From Heliocybe sulcata (lineage: Eukaryota; Basidiomycota; Agaricomycetes; Gloeophyllales; Gloeophyllaceae): a stretch of 64,000 bases of DNA. The stretch spans positions 445,979 to 509,978 of the forward strand of contig ML213510.1 in NCBI GenBank assembly GCA_004369045.1, read 5' to 3'. A program made the position numbers and the translations under genes. A model generated the notes under the pieces. The model saw only the letters and a list, made by a program, of their open reading frames with translations, did no database searches and was not told the DNA's origin. How positions within the stretch are numbered: the stretch's first letter is position 1; each line of letters opens with the position of its first letter. Shown here in pieces: positions 12,868 to 24,600 of the stretch.

Positions 12868-13306
12868 GTTTGGGAGCCCCTGGCGCCTTTAACGATCCGA
12901 GCGGTTACTCCCAAAGGAACGCGTTAGGAGCAGTGACAGTCTCTTTATTCACGTGATGCAACGCGCTTGTGACAATGTCACCCCCGCCACTTTTCTGCTG
13001 CGTGTCCACATTAATCCTAACCGCCACATGCTGAGATGCTAAGCCACATTTCGTGTCTATATCCTCGAAAATTCTTTTTCTACAGATATTTCTGCGCATT
13101 ACAGTGTGTACATATGGTCTGATGTAATCATGATGACGGCACCGACCCGCGCTTACATCTGCCCACCTCACACGCCTCTGTAAGGATTGCGACATGGCTT
13201 CTTCAACTCATATAAAAACAGGATCATCATCGATGTACTTTCATCACCCCGTCAGCGCTCAGTACGACATCACAATCAAACCCCGGTCTAAGCTCAAATT
13301 GCCACC
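12868..13306. other. Divergent intergenic region, MZT1 / dioxygenase
   Basis: 439 bp between divergent starts. It contains the TATA box of the dioxygenase gene near its right end. A minus-strand frame of 96 codons (12905-13195) has no recognisable features. Confidence 0.5.
13211..13218 (+). promoter_or_regulatory. TATA box of the dioxygenase gene
   Basis: TATAAAAA lies 96 bp upstream of the ATG at 13307, a normal fungal spacing. Confidence 0.6.
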
Positions 13307-14063
13307 ATGACATCCCAATGGCCCTCCCCTCTCTCAGGCTACGAATCCGCCGAGCCTCTCCCCACCACCATAAACCCAGACGGCAAGTCCCTCTACAACC
13401 CGCCGGCCCCAGATGGGACACTATCTCTATCGTACACGGAGTTCCCGCCGCCCATTGATTCGTCGAACAATGGGTTCGACTTTCACAGTACGTCTGTTTT
13501 CTTAGACTCTCCTCCTGAAGATGAGCTAATAGAGGCTGTGTATGCAGTATACTACATGCAGAGCGTGCCGGAGGAGATCAACTACGCGCGGGAGCTGCAT
13601 GAGAGGATACGGAGGGAGTTTCCGGAGCTGAGGATTTACAAGTTCTGGGACAAGCCTGTCGGTGAGTCTGTTACACATCGCTGGCCGTATGGGTAATTAG
13701 AAAGCCTATTACCTTGAAGGCCCACACCCTGTTGCAATGTTCGAAGTCAACACATTTACGCCGCACCAAACCGGCGCCTTCTTCTCCTGGCTGACCGTCT
13801 GGCGCGGCCCCTGCTCGTACGTACCTCTCTCACTCTACACACCAGTCCTGTTTGCTAAAACATACCGGAACAGGGTCCTCATCCACCCAAACACGAACAA
13901 CCCTTACAAAGACCACACCGAACTCAGGAGCTGGATGGGACGTCCGTGGCCGCTGTATACCGAGCCGTTGAAGAAGGTTTCGCCGAGAGGTTCCGCTGGC
14001 GCACATGCGACCCATGCGGAGGCCTTCGCTGCTGCCACGAACGGGAGCAGTGTGCAGCATTGA
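13307..14063 (+). CDS. DOPA 4,5-dioxygenase family protein
   Basis: Member of the DOPA-dioxygenase family (DODA of betalain-making Amanita and its wider fungal and bacterial relatives), cytosolic extradiol-type ring-cleaving enzymes. About 190 residues from four exons. Three in-phase introns (near 13491, 13661 and 13818) join HIYYMQSVPEEINYARELHE, LRIYKFWDKPVGPHPVAMFE, GAFFSWLTVWRGPCSVLIHP and HTELRSWMGRPWPL. The conserved histidines of FDFHIYY, GPHPVAM, LIHPNT and DHTELRSWMG are all present. The start has a strong context (GCCACCATGA). The last 30 residues are Ala/Gly/Thr-rich, beyond the usual domain. Most fungal members have no proven pigment role, so the natural substrate (DOPA or another catechol) is open. 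Confidence 0.88.
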
Positions 14064-14525
14064 TTCGATGTGCGCTCCAGGGGTCGGGATGAAGGTCACT
14101 GCGCCAGCGCGTATAATAGGCCAAATACGGTCAGACTATGGTGGTGGCACCTGCGTGCAGTCCCGCAGAATACTGTATACCTGATGTTTCGCAGCAACCC
14201 GCAACCTTGACCTCAGCAGTAGACGGACAGAGAGATAGCGCAACAGAGCAATATGCATAGCACGGGTATGTACGGGATACAGTCGGACAGACAGCGTAGA
14301 GTAGCGATACAGAGAGGCTTTATTAGTGCGGGCTAGTATACTGGCCCATGAGGGCAAAGTCCTAGAGTCCAGGTATGGACCACTGAAACAGCAATTAACA
14401 GGAGATAGAATAACGAGAGCTTGCAGTAGTGTCCGTCGTGTGGCGCGTCCATGGCGTAAAGTCATTCATCCACCGAATTCAGGTGGGGCTTTTGGTGCTC
14501 GTCGTGTGGAGAGCCGCGACAATGC
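14064..14525. other. Convergent intergenic region
   Basis: 462 bp between two gene ends. It looks like 3' flanking sequence; no gene or clear repeat seen. Confidence 0.5.
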
Positions 14526-14832
14526 TCAGCGGAACATGATGCTACGGCGCTTGGCCTGTTGCGCGGTGATGATGATAAAGTCGGGCGGGAGTATGGACGC
14601 GCGGCGCGGGCTCCGCACGACGCGGGTGACTGTCTTCCAGGCGCGCACGACTTGGCGCGCCAAGCCCTTGGACGAGGAGTGGTGCGTAGAGGATTGACTG
14701 CGATGATACAGAGTGAATGAATGCGGTAAGGAAAGCAAAGAAGGATACACACCGACTCTGAGGACGTTCGGGCTCCTCGAGGGCGGGCACGGCGACGACG
14801 GACAAACGAGCGTGGTGGACGACTTGGACCAT
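14526..14832 (-). CDS. Small basic orphan protein
   Basis: Two exons (14753-14832, 14526-14697) with a 55-nt GT-AG intron give about 83 residues, from MVQVVHHARLSVVAVPALEE to a basic C-terminus LPPDFIIITAQQAKRRSIMF plus Arg. No family recognised. Support comes from the clean phase-matched intron, a TATATAAA box 46 bp before the ATG on the same strand, and a patterned sequence: Ser-rich middle, basic WKTVTRVVRSPRRA, then the hydrophobic IIIT. No signal peptide or clear membrane helix. Many short basic proteins like this exist in Agaricomycetes without known roles. The function cannot be inferred. Confidence 0.55.
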
Positions 14833-15626
14833 GGCGAGGTGGAAGGATGGGATGAAAGCGTCGGGGGTCGTGAGGCGTTTATATAGAACGCGCTGGGGCA
14901 AGTGCGGGGAAACGGCGTCTCGGACGCGGTATTTGTGTCGTGCAGTTGATAGATTAAAGGCAACGGTAGACTGAGCTGCAACTCGTCAGGGGTGGGCGGA
15001 GGCGTCAGAAATATACAGGAAATGGAGATATAGAGGATCGGCGGGAGACGTAAGCTGCGAGGACCTGGGCGAGGGAGGGTATAGCGGTTGCCTTTATACT
15101 CGAGCTGCGGGGATCCACGGGCGAAGTTCCGATCCTTGTGCCGTAAGAGCGCGTTCTCGGTAGCCAGGAGCCATTGTCCAGGAAGCCAGCGTGTGTTCAG
15201 AATAAAACTGCAGAGAACCCAGGCAACGAAGCAGCGGACACGACATTGTCGATGAAAGCAGTGAGAACAAAAGGAACCTGTGCGGAATACAACAACTGCC
15301 TTTCTCAGCGAATATACCTGCGTCCTCTGCGTTCAGTGCGAGGATTCCTGTACAGCGATTCTTTGTCGACATAGCGTACATAGCGAGCAGGGGGAGCCGA
15401 TGTTGCCAGAAGAGTCTACGTCGGCCTGAGTCGCGCAAAGAGTTGCGAGCATCGCGTCAGGCAAGTTCCGAGCCGGCCCATATAGCCCTCCCCGTCATGA
15501 TTGCCATTATTCAGTTTCCGTTCCGCCACCGCCCACTCCAGCCCAGACAGGAGTTCAACACTCCTGCAGCGTACCACATACCACTCGTCGATTCCAACAT
15601 CGAATATCTGTTACTAGTCCACTATC
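14833..15626. other. Divergent intergenic region, orphan / CBS
   Basis: 794 bp upstream of both flanking genes. It holds the TATA box of the orphan. The minus-strand frame at 15094-15438 has no family features. Confidence 0.45.
14878..14885 (-). promoter_or_regulatory. TATA box of the small basic orphan
   Basis: TATATAAA on the minus strand, 46 bp before the ATG at 14832. The short distance implies a short leader. Confidence 0.5.
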
Positions 15627-17256
15627 ATGACGCGCCCGGCTGGCATCCTCGACAACGCCCTCGGCGCTGTGGGCAACACCCCGCTCATCAGACTATCAAA
15701 GATCGCGGAGCAGGAGGGACTCAAGTGCAATCTGCGTGAGTATCTGCGACTTGTCCTATAACACGGTATTGAGCCAGGCTGCCAGTCGGCAAGCTCGAGT
15801 TCGTATCAGCGGGCGGGTCCGTCAAGGACCGTATCGCCAAAGCTATGGTCGAAGCCGCTGAGAAGGAAGGCAAGCTCGTCCCCGGCAAGAGCGTCGTCAT
15901 CGAGCCCACCTCCGGCAACACCGGTGAGTCCTACCTCCAACCGCCTTCCTCTCCCTCTCACCCTCCCGCCAGGCATCGGACTCGCCATGGCCTGCGCCAT
16001 CAAGGTCTGCATCTTCCTCCCCGCCTCCCCCGTCCAGTTGCTGAATACTATAGATATAAGGGCTACTCAGTGATCATCACCATGCCCAACAAGATGTCCC
16101 TCGAGAAAGAGGCGACCCTACGCGCGCTCGGCGCCGAGGTCGTCCGTACACCCACCGAGGCGGCCTGGGACTCGCCGGAGAGCCACATAGGTAGCGCCCC
16201 TGTTCCACTCGTCCGCACGTCTCGTGGCTGAATCCCTCCACGATCCTTTGTACCTTGTTCATCTGTGCAGGTGTCGCCAAAAAGCTCGAGAAGGCGATTC
16301 CGTACGGGATTATTCTTGATCAATATCGCAATGTCAGTCGTCCGCCTCAGTCGCTCGATTCGAGACTGACGAGAGCGTGATAACAGGAGAATAACCCGCT
16401 CGCGCACGAGCTCACTACCGGTCCCGAGATTATCGAGGCCGTGACAGCAACGCCCTCGACGCCCGAACACCCCTCCTCCGGCAAAGTCGACGTTATGGTC
16501 GCGGGCGCAGGGACAGGCGGTACCGTCACGGGCATCGCTCGCGCTATCAAGAAATCGCACAACAAGCACGCCATCGTCGTCGGCGTGGACCCAGTACGCC
16601 TCCTCTCCCTCTCTCCTGCCTCCCATCCTAATCCTCACACTCTTACAGCAAGGCAGCATCCTCGCCCTCCCCCCTACCCTGAACACGACCCCCACCTCCG
16701 TGCCCTACGTCGTCGAAGGCATCGGGTACGATTTTGTGCCTGACGTCCTCTCGCGCGAGCCGGGCCTCATCGACGCCTGGGTGAAGACCGCCGACGAGGA
16801 CGCGTTCAAGGTCGTCCAGCGCATCATGCGGAGCGAGGGCCTGCTCGTGGGCGGGTCGAGCGGGAGCGCGGTCGCGGGCGCGATCAAGTGGTTAAAGAAC
16901 GATCCTCGGGGCAGAGAGTGGTCCGCGCGGGAGGGTGCGAACGTAGTCGTTTTGTTGCCGGATGGGTGAGACGAACCATCAGACTGCAGGGAATTAAGAA
17001 GGCTGACGGGGCGTTTGTCGACAGGATTCGGAATTATATGAGCAAGCCGTGGTTCCTCGAGTTGACGATGAATGCGGAGGCGACGCCGCTTGCTGGGACT
17101 ATTGCTGATGTCCTTGGGACGCCTGTCAAGGCCAACGGGAAGAGCGTGGAGGCGACGGTCAAGGCTAATGGGGCAAGTGTGCATCCGCCGATTAATGGGG
17201 TGAAGAAGGTTGAGAGGGCGGTTAAGGAGGAGGGGATGGGTGAGGGGATGCAGTGA
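15627..17256 (+). CDS. CYS4: Cystathionine beta-synthase, short form
   Basis: PLP enzyme that condenses serine with homocysteine to give cystathionine (transsulfuration, cytosol). Seven introns are removed, giving about 410 residues. Fold-type II landmarks are in order: [22 protein letters not shown] (Schiff-base lysine), [10 protein letters not shown] (substrate loop), [15 protein letters not shown] (phosphate loop), [14 protein letters not shown] (typical of CBS rather than cysteine synthase) and GGSSGSA. The catalytic core ends at KPWFLEL. Only about 55 residues follow, with two VKANG motifs and a charged end, so the paired CBS (Bateman) domains of yeast and human enzymes are absent. An N-terminal heme-binding segment is also absent, as in yeast. 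A CBS-like cysteine synthase is the only alternative; the VVEGIGYDF signature argues for CBS. Confidence 0.9.
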
Positions 17257-17474
17257 AGTCGAGAGTGATGATAGCCCCCTTAAGAGTTCCTGTCTATAGA
17301 CTATAGATTTACTTTGTACTGATTTCGCATATTTTGCGGTCAATTACTGGAGTCCTCGCATTGCGGCCATAAATGACAGCCCATAAGTAATCACATCTCC
17401 ATATGCAAACGATAAAATACATGGTATGCGTCGAAAGATTAATAGTAGCCAGACCGATGACTCCCGCGTAATGC

Positions 17475-18629
17475 CTACAGATCCCCTACTTGCTCCTCGA
17501 GCCACGTCCACAACTCCTTCCCGAGCTGCGGGTCGGCGGTGTCCTTCCGCGCGGGGCCAACACGCGCCCAGGGTATCGCGTACTTGCCGTTCAAGTCCAG
17601 CCCTTCTTTGGACGTCCCCGCCCAGAGCTGCGTGAGGGCGCCATATGGGGTTGGGTACAACATACTATTCTGGGAAGGGACGGGGCAAGTAAGCCACTGG
17701 CTGATAGCGAGAGGGATAAAGGAGGGGGCGTACGATGATACGTCCTGTGATGCCGGTTAGGTAGCGTTGGAGGTCGGACTTGATATTTCCTGGGTTCAGG
17801 GAGACCGAGACGATGTGGTCGCCGTATCTCCTCGCCAGCTCATTTGCGAATACGACGTTGCCCTGCTTGTGAATTAGCCCGAGTCCCCGGGACGGCCGTG
17901 TGACTCACGAATTTCGACTGCGCGTACAGATTCTGTGTGCCGAGCTTTTTGCGCTTGGGGCCGTCCTTGAACGTCGCAAAGTCGAGGCCGTGGAACAGGT
18001 GTCCCGAGGAGGAGGTGGTGATCACCCTGGTCTTGCCCTCCGGGGTGGTCTTGGCGGTCTCGATGAGCGTGGGGAGGAGCAGCTTGGTGAAGTAAAAGTG
18101 GCCGAGGACGTTGGTCCCGAACTGCATGTCGTACCCTTGCGCGGTGACCTGCTCGATGGGGCACATCATGACGCCCGCGTTGTTGAAGAGGACGTGCAAC
18201 TGGGACTCTTTGCTGTAGGAGCAGTCGGTGTTTGGTTTCGGCAAAAATATGGATCATGGGGACACACCTCTTGAACTCTTCGGCGGATGCTTTGATAGAG
18301 GGTAGATCTGCCAGGTCCAACTTCAGGAAGATGGCGGTCTTTCCGGTCTCCTTCTCGAGGTCCTTGATTGCCTGCTCGGACTTCTCCTGGCTCCGCGCAG
18401 CTATATACACTTTGGCATTATGTTGCAGGAGCGCCTGTGTGCATGTTTAGCTCTAATGCACTCCACCTAACATGACATTATGATAACGTACCTTGGCGGT
18501 CTCTTTCCCAATGCCCGTGTTAGCGCCCGTCACGATGATCACCTTCCCGGTCAAGTCCGGAATGTCCTCGACCTTGAACTTGGGTGTCCCGGGCAAGGAC
18601 TGGCCAAAGATAGACAAATATGCGCCCAT
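17475..18629 (-). CDS. Short-chain dehydrogenase/reductase (retinol-dehydrogenase-like)
   Basis: NAD(P)-dependent oxidoreductase of the SDR superfamily, about 325 residues from five exons. Visible motifs are [12 protein letters not shown] (nucleotide-binding TGxxxGxG), LFNNAGVMM (NNAG), [11 protein letters not shown] (catalytic serine) and LYAQSKFGN (YxxxK catalytic pair). [13 protein letters not shown] is the PG motif. The order and spacing match the WWOX/retinol-dehydrogenase-like group common in basidiomycetes. The start at 18629 ([18 protein letters not shown]) gives a short extension before the Rossmann fold. The substrate is unknown. It converges on CBS, with 218 bp between the two ends. 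Confidence 0.9.
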
Positions 18630-19453
18630 TTTCGCTGCTTGTTTCTGCTGGTTCCCGAGGGAAGAGGGTGTTCTACAACAAGCTCACAGCTGGGGGTGGA
18701 ACGTATGATTCGTAGAGCGTGGTCTTAAGTATATATACGCACTGTCGAGGTCTGATCTTCTCGGCTATAGTGATGTAAGCACGCACCTGAAAGTTTTACC
18801 GAGAGCGAGTGCTGTGTGCCGGCGACGCGCAAGTCCAGTGCGAGTCCTTTCGCACCATCAGGCCCTCGGGCAACTCGTCGACGCGTCCTTTCTTGAATCT
18901 CGTACATATTCCTGGCCATGGGTCTAGCAATTGATGGCGTGACCGCAGCCAATAATCATGAGTTTCATGGTCGTAACTTAGCTGCTGCGCTTGCCTCAAG
19001 CGGAGTGTACACAGTGCCTTGACATCCGACGCTGCGAATGAAGTAGCATGAAGGCGATGATAGTGATAGCCTTCAAATGAAGATGAGAAGTGCAGTTCCG
19101 CAGTGGAACATTCTCAGCTGTAAGTGCTGCCTTGGCGGTACAGCGTAATTCGGGGATAGACTTGAGTGCGAGCGACGTCTTTCAACGAGGCCTTCTTCCA
19201 GGATATATCCTCCAAATACCTTTAGTCTGCAGGTATGCCTCATTGACTTGACTGATAGTAGCCCAGCAAGTTGTGGGCGTCACCTTAAGTACAGATGTGA
19301 TTGCTAGGCGTATGCATTACTGGAATTTACAGTCGAACGTATGCTATGATCTAAGAATAGAGGAGAGTATATACTATTACTATGCAGACGACACATGTAC
19401 ACAGAGAGCCAAACAAAGTCCCGACATACCCATAACAGATTAGGTCCCGTACC
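18630..19453. other. Intergenic, no confident gene
   Basis: 824 bp between the dehydrogenase start and the lipase end. Apart from the dehydrogenase promoter at the left, nothing recognisable was seen. Confidence 0.45.
18730..18737 (-). promoter_or_regulatory. TATA-like element of the dehydrogenase gene
   Basis: TATATATA about 100 bp before the ATG at 18629. Confidence 0.45.
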
Positions 19454-21101
19454 TCAAAGGACGAAGTGGTCCGCCCAATGTCTAATGACGCCCTCGCCAC
19501 GTTTGTGGAACGGGAACCGTGCCACGTCCCGGCATATAATTGTCGCATGCGAGTTGCGGGTTGGGTCGATGAAGACTCGTTCCTTGCGTAGTCCTGGCAA
19601 TCTGTTCAGCGACGCGATCCGTGCCCGCTGCGCAGGCGTCAGGATCGGATACTGTGAGGGGCTCTGTTGCATAGCCTGCAGTGATTGGTCCTCAAAGTTC
19701 TGTTCGCCAGAAGCAGTGGAACCTGGCGTCAGATTGGGGTCGGCCATGAACCCGCCCATGGCGTCTTCTACGTCCTGCTCGACGTCCGACAGAAGGTGGA
19801 CGAGTCGGCCAGTGTATGACTCGTCCTTCTCTAGCAGCCGGATTCGCGCTCGAGATGATCTGGCCGACTTGCTAAATCGGACCAGAACCATTGTGAAGAC
19901 GACAGGTATGATGATCGGCAGGCAGGCGAAGAAGACCTGCGAAAGATATAGTAGCGCACCCACTGTGATAAGATATAAGAGGAACTGACGATATTGAGAG
20001 GGAACGAGAATTGTAATGGTGGAGGAAACAGCGGTCGTGCATTTCGGTTGGCGAACCATTCCCTGGACAGGAAGGTCGGTTTCACGATGGCAGGCGGGGT
20101 GGCGGGCAAGGACCAGGATTTGATGATGGGGTTATACTTCTCGTCAAATTCACTTAAGAGATGGTTCGTCAAAATATACTTCACACCCATGATGGAGACA
20201 TACATCTTCAGACCATTGGTCTCATGCTCCATAAAGGGATCCACAGCCTCGATTGCCGCAGTAATGTATGGGACAGTCAAGTCGTTCACCCTGAAAATGC
20301 TGAGTCGGTGGAAAGCATATAGCATGGGGAACATACGCGTTTGCATAAATCCGGATATGTTGGAAATTAGCTAGCGCCTGGTAGAAGATACGATCTAAGG
20401 AGATTAAGTCAAGCCATCGCTACGCAGCTGCTCTCTACTCACCCGGATCGGCCATTACATCCAGAAGCGGCCTCCCTCTGGCAGACCACTTATCCACGCC
20501 GTAGAACTGCTCTCCAGTCCTTGATAATAGCTTCGGTCCCAGAGTGTGGCTCAAGGACGAGAAGAACGACGGGTAGCGCAAAAGACCAATATGTGGTGTC
20601 GCTATGGTATTGAAGTTGACAGGCGTAACATCGTCAAAGAAATGCCTCTGGAAGAGGATGCTGGAACAGACCGAACACGTTATAACGAGGACGGACGCCG
20701 ACACCGACGTGGAGCGTACCCAATCACGTAGCGAGCAACCAAGCCACCTAGACTATACCCAGTAATGGAGAACCGAGTGATTTTCTTTCCCTCCTTCGCG
20801 AATCTCTCAACTTCGGCGAAGACCTAACCAAAGGGTCTGAATAAATCATGAAGGACCCGCAACCGTCTCCGATCAAGCTTCTGCTCACCTCCTCCGCAAC
20901 CCTCTCTCCTCCCCAATCTATTCCGTCGTACGTGGACTCGTCGCGGTTCGTCTCAGCCAGCAGAACCTCCAGCTCAGTGCCATTCGACTCTTCGTCCTCC
21001 TTGCGCTTGTGGGTTTCGCACATAATGCGGTTCAGTTCAGACAGATGTCCGGGGTTGCCCCACATGCCATGAACCAACACCAGGAGATGTACTTCAGACA
21101 T
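19454..21101 (-). CDS. DUF676 family serine lipase (ROG1-like)
   Basis: Alpha/beta-hydrolase of the ROG1/FAM135 group, thought to act on lipids. About 480 residues from several exons. The N-terminus MSEVHLLVLVHGMWGNPGHL has the HG oxyanion motif. A middle exon carries ITGYSLGGLVARYVIG, the GxSxG nucleophile elbow. Next comes FNTIATPHIGLLRYPS, typical of DUF676. A hydrophobic segment (FFACLPIIIPVVFTMVLV) about 170 residues from the end could be one membrane span. The C-terminal region RNSHATIICRDVARFPFHKR contains a conserved histidine patch. The start at 21101 precedes the hydrolase core directly and no better ATG is nearby. Yeast Rog1 is a monoacylglycerol lipase; the substrate here is inference. 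Confidence 0.88.
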
Positions 21102-21630
21102 AATAGATGGTCCAGGAGTTCAGAGCAAGATGGATTGAGTTCACGAATCTATCCAAGCGGTACGAGAGCAAGGGTGTATATGAGAATCATTCGGCGGGCC
21201 GAGTGTCTACGACTTTCTCGCATGCCGAGTGAGAGGAGCTGACGCATATATCCCGATGGTGGCTGCCAATCATTGCGCGGTCACACGGTGGTGTCGGAAC
21301 CACGATTGCATTACATCATGCTATTAGGTTCGGGTTTGCTACTATGCCGTTGCAGAGACATTATGATGTGATGTTGCATCTTAATGCAGTCAACACCTAG
21401 CTACCCATAATGGCGTTGTGACCGGGTTTATTGGAATGCGGATTAGATTTTTCCAACAATTGCTATGGCGCCGCTCCATCTTAAAGAAATGAAGGCTTTG
21501 AGCCCACTGGCTCGTATCGTAATGCATAAGACACAACAGCACGGAGAGATACTCCAACCAAGTATTGCACGGCACAGAATCAGCCACAAAAACCTATCCA
21601 TCTCGAATGTCATGTCACGTTCGAGGACCA
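21102..21630. other. Intergenic, no confident gene
   Basis: 529 bp between the lipase start and the oxygenase end. Nothing recognisable. Confidence 0.45.
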
Positions 21631-24600
21631 TCATGTATCGTACTGGTAAGGGAGACGTCAATGTTTATAGATACTCGGACAATGAAGAGGAGGCTTACTT
21701 GTATCACCATTGTTGTAGGCCACTGGCTAGTGCCGTCCACTTGGAGGTACTCCCACCGGGCTGCCTGGTTGACCTCTCTCCTGAACCTAGAGAATTTTAT
21801 CAGCAGCTGGAAATATACGCCGAGCTTGCTGATCACCTCTTCAGTTTCCCAGATTCGCCAGGCGCTCGACGGACGTTGTTCAAACTGAAGACGGCCCGCA
21901 GAATCTCCGCGATGATCTAGAGGAGACACGTTAGTAAGTAAACGGACAGTTGCCCAACACAAGTTTGCACGGACTTGAAACGTGAGTTCCTCGCCGAGAC
22001 ACCTGCAGATACCTAGTCAACACGCATTGCGACCGGTATGAAATTAACAACAAACCTGGTCGACCCATCAGCGATGAGGTAATCGTCCTTGGATCGGTTG
22101 ACATTCGCATCGGAAGAGTTCTGGAAGATACCCTCCTATGAAGGCATAATGAGCGGGTACCTCACTGTAGGGCGGCATACATACATCCTTGTGCGCCTTT
22201 GCAATATCGAGGAATACACGATCGTTGGCTTGAACTGACATTGTACCCACAGACTTTTTCTGCCGACAGTCGCGATAGACACCGGCGAAAGGAGGATCAA
22301 GCCCTACGTAGCCGCAAGGTCAATAGATACCCTGCTCCGGGACTTGAACAACTCACTAATAGCCTCGTAAGCTAATGCCTGCAGGACCGACTCCGATCTA
22401 GCATCTGTGCCCTTGGCGTATGCGCGTATCTTCGGGGCTCCGTCATCGTCAAGGTACATGTTGATGACATGGGTCAACGCTACATATAAAAGCATAAGTC
22501 GAGTATTTGAGACACCAGTCCCGGCATTCAGCGTACTCTGGGACAGTTCAACAGTCGAGCCAATCATCACCGCAAGGATCATGTTGGCCATCTTGTCGAC
22601 GGAATAACCGAGCCCAAAGAAGCGCTCCATGAACTCTTCCCTGACTGACTTGTGGTGGCTCGAGAACATGTGCGTGATGCTATCCCAAATACCGGCGAGG
22701 ATAGAACCACGATTATTCAGAGATGTCTTGATGTGACCCAAGAGTTCCTGGATCATCTTCCCCACCCGTGTATGCAAACTCATCTCCTCGGCCGGGTCAA
22801 TGTCGAGGAACAAGTACCTAAAAACAATGCATGGTGAAACTCGGGTCTCTCATTAAGTTCGCGATGCACACGCACGCATAGATTTGGGTAAGCATCTCGT
22901 ACAGCTGCTGCTCGGTGTAGAGACCATCCGGGTTACTCTTGGATTTCAGAGGGATACCAGCCTGATAAAGTTGGAGCCTGCCTTACCGTACATCAAGTTT
23001 GGGACGTCTGACTCACCAGCTCACTCGCACCCCATTGGATGGGTACAACTCGCACGATATCTCGCACAATATCGATGTTCTGAGTCTTACCACCGATGTT
23101 GGCATACGATTGCGCTCGTATGAGCTCAGCGGCTTTGCGGTGGAAGTACTTCGCGGTATACTGCATCAGCTCGGGCGACCCCGCTAGGACGCGGAGGAAC
23201 TCGCGCTGCTCCTTGCGTGCCTTGTCCGCGTCAGCGGAGGCAATAAAGAAACTACGCAACGTTCGTATAAGCGTTACGAGTCCGCAACAGTGTCCAACTG
23301 GCTTACCCCTCGCCCTTTACGAAGGTGGCTGCTCGATCCGCACCCATGACTGAGAACGCATCGTTGTTCAGGATCTCCTTGATGACCTTGTAGTTATCAA
23401 CCACGACAAGTGGCCTCTGAGGCGCCGGAGGCTTGAGCTCGTACTGATCGACCATGCCGAGATTGGTGAGGACACTCTTCATAGCGTCGGGCGTCATCAA
23501 GGGGAACCAGGTGTACGTGCTCTTAGGATTGCATTCGTCTCCAAGGGTGCGCAGCAAAAGGCGGCCCAGCATGCTGCCAAAGCCAGGTCCGCTCGGGTCC
23601 CTCTGGCAGTCGTTGAAACCCCAGGTTGTCATCGTGAAGGGAGTGTAATCGGCCGTGAAGAATCGATCGCCTCGCGTAAGAGCGATAGCATCAGCCAGGA
23701 TTGCGCGACTGATGGTGTATCCTATAGAAAACGTAGTGACTTATGGGCTCCTTTAAATAGCAACGCTGAGGCTAACCTGGACAAAGGCCGGCACCTTCGA
23801 TAACCGGCTTGGCTGCTTCAGCTTGGAGTCCGACATACAGCTCGAGGTTATGAATATCGCCGTACAGCTTCTCAGCGGCATACGCGATTTTCGGGTCGGG
23901 ATTCCACTCTAAGAAGCTGTTGTACGCTGCACATAGAGTTAGGTTCCACAACGTCGCTTTATATCATAAATTCGCGTACTCTTGAGTCCAAGGAACTACC
24001 AAACCAAGTTTATGAGTCTCAAGCACGGCAGTCAGCCAGAATAAGCACCTTTCTGAAGTCGTTCAGTGAACAACAACCCCAAGCTCGGCTCTGCATGATG
24101 CCCATGACCTCATTCAGGCGCATAATCTCTGGCGTGCCACGAGCGCGGAATGCTCCTGCCGGTTGTTCCGTGCTAATTGTAGCAAGGTTAACCATAGCAT
24201 AATGAAGTCAGGACAGAACGTACGCATTCCGTAGAAAAGCGCTCAGCTCCTCATCTTTGAATGAGCCATCGGCCTGCCTCTTTAGACTGGGGCATGCTAG
24301 TATGAGCCTACGTCAATGAATGTTGACCAGGTAATGCTTACTTTCCGAATGTCCAATGGTCACAGTCAGGTTGTGAACTCTGCAAAGTTCTGGCGACGGC
24401 TTTGAAATCATCTGGAGTTACCTATAAACACAGTCATCAACCGGTCCGGCAACAGACCCAGATAATATTACCTTGTCCGGAGACTTATCAGGGAATACTT
24501 TGGCAAATATCTGCTGAGTCCACTTCTCGTCTGCGACCGAAGTAGTCGCGTGCCACCTATAGAGACAATTGAACTCAAATACCTCTGAGCTTCCTGTCTT

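Noticed and set aside
12905-13195. 96-codon minus-strand frame as a gene
   Set aside because: No recognisable features, and it lies in the divergent promoter of MZT1 and the dioxygenase.
15627-17256. Cysteine synthase instead of cystathionine beta-synthase
   Set aside because: The [12 protein letters not shown] signature and overall layout match CBS; the missing regulatory domain alone does not make it a cysteine synthase.
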